Positions 1 to 5,856 of a DNA stretch of 10,713 nucleotides are shown piece by piece (position 1 is the first letter of the stretch; the number at the start of each line of letters is the position of its first letter). The stretch comes from Acidimicrobium sp. BACL17 MAG-120823-bin42. GTDB lineage: Bacteria; Actinomycetota; Acidimicrobiia; Acidimicrobiales; Ilumatobacteraceae. The notes beneath the pieces are model-generated. The model did not search any database. It was not told where the DNA came from and saw only the letters and a program-made list of their open reading frames with translations. The stretch is taken from NCBI GenBank assembly GCA_001438985.1, contig LIAZ01000025.1:1-10713 (forward strand), written 5' to 3'. The position numbers and the translations under genes were made by a program.

Positions 1-699
1 GTTGCAGTGGACTTGCGCGGACACGGCTTAAGTGAAAAACCAGACAGTGGGTACGACATGCAAACGGTAACGAACGATGTTGCTGGCGTGTTGCGCGTAC
101 TCGCATCACAGGGCTACGAACGTCCTGTTGTTGCAGGTCAATCATGGGGTGGCAATGTTGTCGTTGAACTTGCTCATCTATACCCCGACCTCGTTCGTGG
201 AGTCGTTGCGGTAGACGGTGGCTTCCTGGAACTGCAAGAACACTTTCCACAATGGGAACAATGTTCGCTTGCGCTTCGTCCGCCGAATTTGTTGGGTACT
301 CCTGTGGCGCGTATGCGCGGATACATGGAAGGTGCTCATCCTGATTGGCCACAGACCGGGATAGACGGTTCGATGGCCAACTTTGAGCATTTGCCTGACG
401 GAACCATTCGCCCATGGCTCACGTTGGAGCGCCACCTCATGGTGTTGCGTGGATTGTGGGAACACAAACCCACTCACATTTATCGAGACATTTCGGTGCC
501 GGTGATGTTTGTTCCCGCAGAAGGCCCAGGCGGTGTGTTCTCGGATACGAAACGCCAGGCGGTTGAGCGCGCATTGCACAGTGTGCCCAAAGTTCGGGTT
601 GAATGGTTTAGTCCTGCAGATCACGATCTGCATGCACAACACCCCGTGCGTTTTGCACAAGTGGTGCATACAGCAACAACAGATGGGTTCTTTTCATGA
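1..699 (+). CDS. alpha/beta hydrolase, 5' end cut by window edge
   Basis: Hydrolase of the alpha/beta-hydrolase fold; the substrate is not recognisable. The reading frame is open from base 1 and the first residues (VAVDLRGHGLSEKP) match the segment after strand beta-4, so the N-terminus with the oxyanion HG motif lies outside the window. A start at the GTG of base 7 is therefore very unlikely. Numbering from that GTG, the nucleophile elbow GQSWGG puts the catalytic Ser at residue 46. The motif ADHDLHAQHP near residues 204-212 carries the catalytic His (206 or 209, not resolved by eye). A lid region lies at about 75-150. The stop codon overlaps the next gene's start as ATGA, so the two are almost certainly co-transcribed and translationally coupled. 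Fold assignment is firm; the specific activity (esterase, lactonase, C-C hydrolase) is open. Confidence 0.9.
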   Translation, partial: VAVDLRGHGLSEKPDSGYDMQTVTNDVAGVLRVLASQGYERPVVAGQSWGGNVVVELAHLYPDLVRGVVAVDGGFLELQEHFPQWEQCSLALRPPNLLGTPVARMRGYMEGAHPDWPQTGIDGSMANFEHLPDGTIRPWLTLERHLMVLRGLWEHKPTHIYRDISVPVMFVPAEGPGGVFSDTKRQAVERALHSVPKVRVEWFSPADHDLHAQHPVRFAQVVHTATTDGFFS

Positions 700-1952
700 C
701 GCTTCCACGCATGTTGGTCATTATGGGTTCGGGTGAAACTGCACCGACAATGGTGCCAACGCACCGCATGATTTCTCGGTTGTTGCCAAACCCGGCGCGA
801 GCAACACTGCTGGATACGCCGTACGGATTCCAAGAGAATGCTCCCGAACTTGCCTCAAAGGCGGTTGAGTACTTCAACACCAGTATCAACATGAAACTAG
901 ACGTTGCAGGACTTGCTCAGTTGATTGATGCAGATGCATTATCTGTTGAACGTGGCCTACAGCTTGTCGCTGATGCTCATTATGTATTCGCGGGTCCGGG
1001 TTCGCCGACTTATGCATTGCGTCAATGGAGCGGAAGTCCGCTCGCTGGTTTATTAGTGAAAAAGCTGCGCGATGGAGGAGTAGTGACATTCGCATCTGCT
1101 GCTGCACTGACGCTTGGCAGATTTACGCTCCCTGTATACGAAATATATAAAGCAGGAGCAAGCCCGTATTGGCTAGATGGTCTGAATATCCTCGGCGAAA
1201 TTGGCATCAATGCGGTGGTCATTCCGCATTACAACAATGCTGAAGGTGGTCATCACGACACTCGTTTTTGTTACATGGGCGAGCGTCGCCTTTCGGTGAT
1301 GGAGACAGAGTTGCCAGAGGAAGTCTTTGTGTTGGGCGTAGATGAACACACGGGACTCGTGCTCGACCTTGATGCGAATACGGCAACTGTTGTTGGCAAA
1401 GGTGTAGTGAGTATTCGCTTACGCGGTTCGACGACCGAGATAGCGAGTGGCGAAGTATTCGCCATCAATCGCTTGCGAGATCCGTGGTCAGGCGCGTCAT
1501 CATCGGTTGCAGCTGTAATGCCACCACCGGCCAAAGCAGCTGAACAGGTTGTTGATAGCAATTTGCGTCAGGCAACTGATCGATTGAATGAAGCGTTTCA
1601 GGCTGCAATTGACAACGCGGATGCCGACGCAGCAGCGCGTGCGGCACTCGAGCTAGATGATGCAATTACTGGATGGTCGGCAGACACGTTGCAAGGTGAT
1701 GATGTTGATTATGCGCGTGGCGTGCTGCGCAGCATGGTGACACGCCTTGCAGGTGCGGCTACCGGTGGGTTACGCGACCCGCGCGAAGTAGTGGGGCCAT
1801 TTGTACAGATACTGCTCGACCTTCGCGCACAGGTACGCGCGGACAAACGATTCGATTTGTCAGACATGATTCGGGATCGTTTCGCCGACATCAACGTTGA
1901 GGTTCGCGACACCCCACAAGGCGTTGAATGGGGCTTCCGCCAGGCGGATTAG
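696..1952 (+). CDS. S51/cyanophycinase-like (type 1 GATase-like) domain fused to a CysRS-like C-terminal domain
   Basis: A 418-residue protein with two parts. Residues about 5-262 look like the peptidase S51/cyanophycinase class of type 1 glutamine-amidotransferase-like folds: MGSGETAPTM near the N-terminus, FAGPGSPTYAL at 98-108, a nucleophile-elbow candidate FASAAALTLG with Ser134, IPHYNN with His178, and VDEHTGLVLD at 215-224, matching the G-[IV]-D-E-x-T-[AG]-L pattern of cyanophycinases. The usual GxSAGA elbow is altered to ASAAA. After a Ser/Ala/Pro-rich linker (265-285), a helical section (288-355) is followed by DLRAQVRADKRFDLSDMIRD and VEVRDTPQGVEW (375-412), which closely resembles the end of cysteinyl-tRNA synthetase. 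The catalytic HIGH/KMSKS synthetase core is absent. The start overlaps the upstream hydrolase stop (ATGA). The biochemical role is unknown; peptidase activity is possible but not shown. Confidence 0.85.
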   Translation: MTLPRMLVIMGSGETAPTMVPTHRMISRLLPNPARATLLDTPYGFQENAPELASKAVEYFNTSINMKLDVAGLAQLIDADALSVERGLQLVADAHYVFAGPGSPTYALRQWSGSPLAGLLVKKLRDGGVVTFASAAALTLGRFTLPVYEIYKAGASPYWLDGLNILGEIGINAVVIPHYNNAEGGHHDTRFCYMGERRLSVMETELPEEVFVLGVDEHTGLVLDLDANTATVVGKGVVSIRLRGSTTEIASGEVFAINRLRDPWSGASSSVAAVMPPPAKAAEQVVDSNLRQATDRLNEAFQAAIDNADADAAARAALELDDAITGWSADTLQGDDVDYARGVLRSMVTRLAGAATGGLRDPREVVGPFVQILLDLRAQVRADKRFDLSDMIRDRFADINVEVRDTPQGVEWGFRQAD

Positions 1953-1974
1953 GCCCACACATCGTTGTGCAGGG

Positions 1975-2014
1975 AAATTGTGGTCAATATCAAGAATAAA
2001 TGTGACTACAATTT
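1975..2014 (+). promoter_or_regulatory. Toxin-antitoxin operator and leaderless promoter
   Basis: A 12-base inverted repeat with one mismatch: left arm AAATTGTGGTCA (1975-1986), 16-base spacer, right arm TGACTACAATTT (2003-2014). The right arm contains TACAAT (2007-2012), a good -10 box ending six bases before the antitoxin ATG at 2019, so the transcript probably starts at or next to the start codon. No clear -35 box is seen. Phd/VapB-type antitoxins usually bind such palindromes over their own promoter, so this is the likely autoregulatory operator. Confidence 0.6.
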
Positions 2015-2018
2015 AAAG

Positions 2019-2303
2019 ATGAAGAAAATCGCTCAAACCCGCCAGGTTGAAGTCGGAATTCGTGACTTGAAGAGCCAATTAAGTAAGTACATCGATCGTG
2101 TCCAAAAGGGAGACGAAATCATTGTGACAGAACACGGAAAACCGGTTGCGCGCATTAGCCCAGTCAGTGAATCAAAACTCATCCTCGAACGTTTAATTGC
2201 CGAAGGCAAGGCGCGACCAGCTCTTACGAGACGCACTGTACTGCCCCCACTCATTGATCTTGGCTTCAGTCTTTCGGATGTAGTGATCGAAGATCGCAGT
2301 TAA
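2019..2303 (+). CDS. Phd/YefM-type antitoxin of a VapC toxin
   Basis: Antitoxin of a type II toxin-antitoxin pair, 94 residues starting at MKKIAQTRQVEV. The core VGIRDLKSQLSKYIDRVQKGDEIIVTEHGKPVARISP is the typical prevent-host-death (PhdYeFM) DNA-binding fold. The C-terminal 40 residues, including RRTVLPPLIDLGFSLSDVVIEDRS, are the likely flexible toxin-binding tail. The frame is open further upstream (a GTG at 1965), but ATG at 2019 is preferred: it begins right at the family domain and sits six bases after a TACAAT -10 box, whereas the upstream extension runs through the operator palindrome. The stop TAA shares its last base with the toxin ATG (TAATG), implying coupled translation. The protein should neutralise the toxin and repress the operon. 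Confidence 0.9.
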   Translation: MKKIAQTRQVEVGIRDLKSQLSKYIDRVQKGDEIIVTEHGKPVARISPVSESKLILERLIAEGKARPALTRRTVLPPLIDLGFSLSDVVIEDRS

Positions 2304-2725
2304 TGATCACCTATTTTGATACGTCATCTCTCCTCAAATTCATCATTAAAGAAATCGGTTCTGAAGAAACCAGAAACATCTGGAATCTCAGTGAAGAAAA
2401 GGTGTGTTCTCAACTGACACGCTCTGAATTGCATTCTGCACTCATGAGAAAGGTGCGCGATGGAAGTGTGCCGGCAAGTGCCGTACCGGCACACCTGGGT
2501 GCACTGGATAAGTTATTTGCCGATGTGATTCTCATTGACATTACGTCCGACGTGATTGATGCATCGTGTGAGGTAGTAAAGATATTTCCACTAAAGAGCG
2601 CGGATGCAATTCATTTAGCAACTGCGCTCATGGTGCGCGCCGATCTTTTCTCTAGTTCGGATAAAAAACTGTGTGCCGCTGCGTCAGAAAGTGGAATTGC
2701 AGTGACTGACCCAACCGAGAGTTAG
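2303..2725 (+). CDS. vapC: VapC-like PIN-domain ribonuclease toxin
   Basis: A 140-residue PIN-domain protein, the full size for VapC toxins, which are Mg-dependent RNases that cut tRNA or rRNA and arrest growth when freed from the antitoxin. All four acidic metal-binding positions are visible: Asp6 in YFDTSSLLK, Glu42 in TRSELHSAL, Asp101 in KSADAIHLATA and Asp120 in SSSDKKLCAAA. The gene is therefore expected to be active. It starts one base inside the antitoxin stop codon. Its 3' end overlaps the convergent metallo-hydrolase gene by four bases, so the two stop codons share sequence. An internal 9-bp inverted repeat occurs at 2466-2494. The RNA target cannot be predicted from the sequence. 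Confidence 0.92.
   Translation: MITYFDTSSLLKFIIKEIGSEETRNIWNLSEEKVCSQLTRSELHSALMRKVRDGSVPASAVPAHLGALDKLFADVILIDITSDVIDASCEVVKIFPLKSADAIHLATALMVRADLFSSSDKKLCAAASESGIAVTDPTES
2466..2494. repeat. Perfect 9-bp inverted repeat inside the toxin gene
   Basis: GTGTGCCGG (2466-2474) is the exact reverse complement of CCGGCACAC (2486-2494), with an 11-base loop. It would form a GC-rich hairpin in the toxin mRNA at codons for residues about 55-64. No T-tract follows, so it is not an intrinsic terminator. It may simply reflect codon choice. Confidence 0.5.
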
Positions 2726-3546
2726 ATGGTGGTGGTAGTGAGGTCGTCGCCAAGCACGATTTCACCATCGAAATACTTGGCAGCAAACGCGCGCCACTCA
2801 TCTTCTTGACCAGGCTGCATTGAAGGAACGTAGTGCGTGAGAATTAGCTTCTTCACGCCAGCCTTTGTTGCAGTTTGCGCGGCCTGCTCGACTGTTGAGT
2901 GGTAGTCCAAAATATCTGAGACACGCTTATTGTTGACGAGCTTCACCAAGTCTTCGCGGATCACCGTCTGCACATAGGCGTCGGCGCCTGCACAAATTTC
3001 ATCAAGGGTGTCGCAAGGAATGCCATCGCCACCAAGTACAACCGACTTGCCGTCGTGTTCTAAACGGAATGCAACCGTTGGCTCAACGGGTTGATGATGA
3101 GTACGAGCAACTTTTACTTGCACATCGCCGATTGAAAATGTTGCTCCAGGTTTCACTTCGGTAACCACGACTTTTGGCTTGTAGGTAAGTGTGTCGGTGT
3201 GATGCGCAAGGCGGTATGAAATGTCTGGCGCGAGCATCATCAAAATTCCATCAACAACGGTCTGGGTTCCCGGAGGTCCGTACACAATCAATGGTGTTTC
3301 TTGCCCCGTCATGACCCAATGCGACGTGATCACGTCATTGAGATCGGTGATGTGATCGCTATGTAGGTGGGTAATGAGCACCGCATTCAGCAGTACGGGC
3401 AGTGTTCCAGCCCCGGCCAGGCGCATGACGACTGCGCGTCCAGCGTCTACCAAGATGGTTTGGCCACCTGCGCGAACGAGTGTCGCTGGTCCGCCTCGAC
3501 GTGGATCGGGGAGTGGGCTACCGGTGCCGAGCAGTGTGATTTCCAT
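2722..3546 (-). CDS. Metallo-beta-lactamase-fold hydrolase, RNase Z/arylsulfatase-like group
   Basis: A 274-residue protein of the MBL superfamily, in the group resembling RNase Z and the MBL-type arylsulfatases. Zinc ligands are complete: HLHSDH (His60, His62, Asp64, His65), His150 or His151 in ARTHHQP, Asp174 in LGGDG, and His238 in ILTHYVP. The family motif DYHSTVEQA (His216) is also present, and the N-terminal LGTGSPLPDPRRGG is typical. The start is ATG at 3546: the frame is open 65 residues further upstream, but that part lies over the dehalogenase gene and looks non-coding, and AAGGA sits seven bases before this ATG. It is last in the four-gene TetR operon, 11 bases after the dehalogenase stop. 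No signal peptide is seen. It probably cleaves a phosphoester, sulfate ester or lactone; a tRNA-processing role is unlikely from context. Confidence 0.9.
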   Translation of the reverse strand: MEITLLGTGSPLPDPRRGGPATLVRAGGQTILVDAGRAVVMRLAGAGTLPVLLNAVLITHLHSDHITDLNDVITSHWVMTGQETPLIVYGPPGTQTVVDGILMMLAPDISYRLAHHTDTLTYKPKVVVTEVKPGATFSIGDVQVKVARTHHQPVEPTVAFRLEHDGKSVVLGGDGIPCDTLDEICAGADAYVQTVIREDLVKLVNNKRVSDILDYHSTVEQAAQTATKAGVKKLILTHYVPSMQPGQEDEWRAFAAKYFDGEIVLGDDLTTTTI

Positions 3547-3557
3547 GATGGTTTCCT

Positions 3558-4472
3558 TTACAAAGGTGTTGATGCGATGAATGAGTTGATGAGTGCGGCG
3601 ACTTCTTCGCCCTTGTCTTCTTGCACGAAGTGTCCACCACCTTCGATGGTCACGTGCGGTTGACCTTGCGCTCCAGGAATCAATGTCATGAAGGGTTTTG
3701 CTCCACCTTTGGTGACTGGGTCCTTGTCGCCAAAGCAGCACAACACTGGACGCTCAAATTTCTTCAGTATTTCCCAGGCGGCAACATTGTCGTTGTAAGC
3801 AGGGTCGGAAACTGATGTTGGAACGAACGAAGGGAAAATTCGCGCGCCGGCTTTGTAGGTGTCGTCAGGAAATGGTGCGTCGTACGCGGCGATGGTTGCC
3901 TCGCTTAAGTCCGTTGCACTTCCACCATTGACGATGGTGCCAATTGGGAACACTTTTGAATTCTGGGAGAAATCACGCCAGGCGATGAATGCATCGGTTG
4001 GCGGTTGCTCGCCAGTTGGCAGCCCGGTGTTGCTGACCACAATGCGCGAGAAACGCTCAGGTTCTGCTGCAACCAGTCGTAAACCGATGAGGCCGCCCCA
4101 GTCTTGGCCAAAGAACGTGGCCTTACGAATGGAAAGGTGATCAAAGAGCAACTCGGCCATCCATTGCACATGTCGTGCGTATGAGTAGTCGGTCATTTCG
4201 GTTGGTTTGTCTGATTTACCAAAACCAACAAGGTCTGGGGCAATGACGCGGTGGCCTGCCGCAACGAGGATCGGGATCATTTTGCGGTATAGGTATGACC
4301 ACGACGGCTCGCCATGCATGAGCAACACAATGTCGCCATCGCGCGGGCCTTCATCGAGGTAATGAACGCGGAGTTTTCCGCCGTCAAGATCGTTGATCTC
4401 CACATAATTGGGAGCGAATGGATAATCGGCAAGGTTGTCAAACCGATCATCAGGTGTACGCAGTGATTTCAT
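3558..4472 (-). CDS. Haloalkane dehalogenase, subfamily I type
   Basis: A 304-residue alpha/beta hydrolase matching haloalkane dehalogenases of subfamily I, which turn a haloalkane plus water into an alcohol, halide and proton in the cytoplasm. The full set of key residues is visible: nucleophile Asp124 in GQDWGG, first halide-binding Trp125, second halide-binding Trp165 in the cap (AFIAWRDF), catalytic acid Asp251 in GDKDPVT, and catalytic His281 in GGGHFVQED. HGEPSW (53-58) gives the oxyanion hole. An Asp nucleophile plus two halide Trp residues separates it from serine esterases and from most epoxide hydrolases. The ATG overlaps the TetR stop as ATGA, with AAAGG about seven bases upstream. 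The substrate is unknown; family members often show broad haloalkane activity in vitro. Confidence 0.9.
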   Translation of the reverse strand: MKSLRTPDDRFDNLADYPFAPNYVEINDLDGGKLRVHYLDEGPRDGDIVLLMHGEPSWSYLYRKMIPILVAAGHRVIAPDLVGFGKSDKPTEMTDYSYARHVQWMAELLFDHLSIRKATFFGQDWGGLIGLRLVAAEPERFSRIVVSNTGLPTGEQPPTDAFIAWRDFSQNSKVFPIGTIVNGGSATDLSEATIAAYDAPFPDDTYKAGARIFPSFVPTSVSDPAYNDNVAAWEILKKFERPVLCCFGDKDPVTKGGAKPFMTLIPGAQGQPHVTIEGGGHFVQEDKGEEVAALINSFIASTPL

Positions 4473-5089
4473 TGAAGCGCCTTTCGAATCGACTCAGTAA
4501 GTATTGACTTAATGGTGTGAACTGACATCTTTTGGTCTGAGCGCATCATGTCGTATGTTTCAAACGTAGTCAGTGAATCAATAATGGCCACGGCAGCTTG
4601 CTGTTGCTGCTTGTCTAACGCCGAAAGTTCTTCTTCAAAGTGTTTGATGATTTGAATACGAAGCAATTTGCGTCCGCGGACAATTTGATTTTTAATTATT
4701 GGATTTTTGAACGCGAAAGATCGTGCTGCTGGTGCGATTTTCTCGTTCATCGTGTAAATGCGAACACGCTGGTTGATGAAGTTTTCAATTTTTGTATCGA
4801 GTGAACCAGTTCCCGCGTCGTCAATGAGCGCAATGGCAATTTCCTTTGAAAATGCTTGATCACACACTGAGCGATGCAAATCACTCACATCGTCGAAGTA
4901 ACGAAAGATTGATCGCTCTGATAGTCCTGCTTTATTCGCAATGAGCGCTGCAGTGATGTCAGTTTCTCCATTTTCGATAAGTTCAAGCAATGCATCAACG
5001 ATGTCTTGTCGGTTGCGTTCGCGGCGAAGGCTGCGGCCATCAATGCCTGAGGTCGAAATGTTGGTCATTGTGTTATGCGGTGATTCCAT
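4469..5089 (-). CDS. TetR/AcrR-family transcriptional regulator
   Basis: A protein of about 206 residues. The N-terminal TetR helix-turn-helix is clear: RRERNRQDIVDALLELIENG, then TAALIANKAGLSERSIFRYFDDVSDL (about 47-72), with the F-R-Y-F version of the YYHF recognition signature. The remaining helical part is the variable ligand-binding and dimer domain, so the inducer cannot be named. Start choice is open: ATG at 5089 is used here, a TTG at 5092 lies directly before it, and ATG at 5068 comes four bases after the upstream stop codon; none has a strong ribosome binding site. The gene overlaps the end of the upstream barrel-protein gene by 17 bases and the dehalogenase start by four. It likely represses both divergent promoters at 5807-5843, including its own. 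Confidence 0.9.
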   Translation of the reverse strand: MESPHNTMTNISTSGIDGRSLRRERNRQDIVDALLELIENGETDITAALIANKAGLSERSIFRYFDDVSDLHRSVCDQAFSKEIAIALIDDAGTGSLDTKIENFINQRVRIYTMNEKIAPAARSFAFKNPIIKNQIVRGRKLLRIQIIKHFEEELSALDKQQQQAAVAIIDSLTTFETYDMMRSDQKMSVHTIKSILTESIRKALQ

Positions 5090-5786
5090 CAATTGATGCC
5101 GAAACGGTCATGGCGTAGCTCTCTCCAGCAGACAAATTGTTGATCGAAGCAACAAGCGCATCTGCCTCATCCTGGTTTGCAACAGAGACGAATTGGACCG
5201 TGTCAAACTTGCGTCCATCGCCAATGATGGTTCCTTCGGCGCGCATGCCAACCGACTGTGGAAGTGAGCTGAGTGCCTGTTCACGGTCTGGCGTCTGACG
5301 AACGATCATCACAACGTTGCGCAAACCAAAACCATCTGGTCGGCTGCGCGTATCAAGCGCTTCGTCAACTGGTCTGCAACACACAATGGTGGTGCGCTTC
5401 ATGCCAGCCGCCTTGTGCTCGTGCTTGTCGGCAAAATCTTTACGTTGTTGCATGTCAATAAAAGATTTGCGTGTTGCGTATCGCACGATGGCGATGCGGT
5501 CCCAATCTTCATCGCCAATATGGTTCTTGGTTACGTCGGCAACAAACACAATGTCTGCGCCAATCTTGTTCAAAATTGAGGCAGGGTTGTATTTGTCATC
5601 TGCTTCGCGTCCACTGACTTGAGGAGCATCGCTGCTGCTGTATTGCGCAACCTCGTGGTACTTCATGAGGTTCACCATGTAGATCGGACCATCTTCTTCG
5701 GGTTGGCGTGTCGCCAGGAAAGTGGCGTAATCCAGGTCGATTCGACCGTATTTGTGCTTCAGATTTGGCGTGTTCTCTTCGGACAT
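5073..5786 (-). CDS. DUF1330-like dimeric alpha/beta-barrel protein, function unknown
   Basis: A 237-residue protein, first in the TetR operon. Residues about 34-140 (GPIYMVNLMKY, ILNKIGADIVFVADV, WDRIAIVRYATRKSFIDMQQRKDFADKHEHKAAGMKRTTIVCCRP) match the DUF1330/EthD-like ferredoxin-fold pattern: a growing-strand motif, a G-A-x-x-V turn and a final hydrophobic strand. Residues about 155-235 (LRNVVMIVRQTPDREQ, KFDTVQFVSVANQDEADALV, SYAMTVSAS) look like a second, diverged half of the same fold, so one chain may make a whole barrel. ATG at 5786 is preferred over the adjacent ATG at 5789 because AAGGGGG then lies five rather than two bases upstream. Relatives include small enzymes and binding proteins; a role in handling the operon's substrate or product is inference only. 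Confidence 0.75.
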   Translation of the reverse strand: MSEENTPNLKHKYGRIDLDYATFLATRQPEEDGPIYMVNLMKYHEVAQYSSSDAPQVSGREADDKYNPASILNKIGADIVFVADVTKNHIGDEDWDRIAIVRYATRKSFIDMQQRKDFADKHEHKAAGMKRTTIVCCRPVDEALDTRSRPDGFGLRNVVMIVRQTPDREQALSSLPQSVGMRAEGTIIGDGRKFDTVQFVSVANQDEADALVASINNLSAGESYAMTVSASIDGITA

Positions 5787-5789
5787 CAT

Positions 5790-5799
5790 TTCCCCCTTG
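5790..5799 (-). promoter_or_regulatory. Ribosome binding site of the barrel-protein gene
   Basis: Read on the minus strand this is CAAGGGGGAA, a G-rich Shine-Dalgarno. It lies next to two consecutive ATG codons (5789 and 5786), and its spacing favours the second. It is an exact inverted copy of the sulfatase ribosome binding site at 5841-5850. Confidence 0.7.
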
Positions 5800-5806
5800 A
5801 TGACTT

Positions 5807-5835
5807 TTGACAGACTCTATGACAAAACATAGAGT
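5807..5835 (+). promoter_or_regulatory. Promoter of the arylsulfatase transcript
   Basis: A perfect -35 box TTGACA (5807-5812), a 17-base spacer and the -10 box TAGAGT (5830-5835) predict a transcript starting near 5842, about 15 bases before the sulfatase ATG. The -10 lies in the right arm of the palindrome at 5810-5839 and the -35 overlaps its left edge, so a bound repressor would block RNA polymerase. Confidence 0.7.
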
Positions 5836-5839
5836 CTGT
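5810..5839. promoter_or_regulatory. 12-6-12 palindromic operator between divergent operons
   Basis: ACAGACTCTATG (5810-5821) and CATAGAGTCTGT (5828-5839) are perfect reverse complements separated by ACAAAA. The 30-bp span and dyad symmetry are typical of operators for TetR dimers. The site lies between the TetR-containing minus-strand operon and the sulfatase operon, and each arm carries one -10 box (TAGAGT). It is therefore the likely binding site for the TetR protein encoded at 4469-5089, repressing both directions. The symmetry is seen directly; the binding is inferred. Confidence 0.75.
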
Positions 5840-5843
5840 GCAA
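5814..5843 (-). promoter_or_regulatory. Promoter of the TetR-dehalogenase operon
   Basis: On the minus strand, TTGCAC (5843-5838), an 18-base spacer and TAGAGT (5819-5814) predict transcription starting near 5807, about 20 bases before the barrel-protein ATG. It lies almost entirely on top of the opposite-facing sulfatase promoter, so the two may also compete for RNA polymerase. Confidence 0.6.
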
Positions 5844-5850
5844 GGGGGAA
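5841..5850 (+). promoter_or_regulatory. Ribosome binding site of the arylsulfatase gene
   Basis: CAAGGGGGAA lies six bases before ATG at 5857, with the G-run ending eight bases upstream, and confirms that start. It is identical, in the opposite direction, to the ribosome binding site at 5790-5799. Confidence 0.75.
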
Positions 5851-5856
5851 CAATTC

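Noticed and set aside
178..669. 163-codon open frame on the minus strand opposite the first hydrolase gene
   Set aside because: Its translation is rich in Cys, His and Arg with no recognisable motif, and it lies fully antisense to a clear alpha/beta hydrolase.
1953..1974. Possible terminator after the S51-like gene (CACA/TGTG stem)
   Set aside because: The stem is only four pairs and no T-tract follows.
1965..2018. 18-residue N-terminal extension of the antitoxin
   Set aside because: It would translate the operator palindrome and the -10 box; the family domain begins at ATG 2019.
3547..3741. 65-residue N-terminal extension of the metallo-hydrolase frame
   Set aside because: It is Arg/Trp-rich, runs inside the dehalogenase gene, and precedes the family's usual start and a good ribosome binding site.
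3558..4472. Reading the dehalogenase as an epoxide hydrolase
   Set aside because: Epoxide hydrolases carry two cap Tyr residues; here Trp125 and cap Trp165 fit halide binding and the length fits subfamily I dehalogenases.
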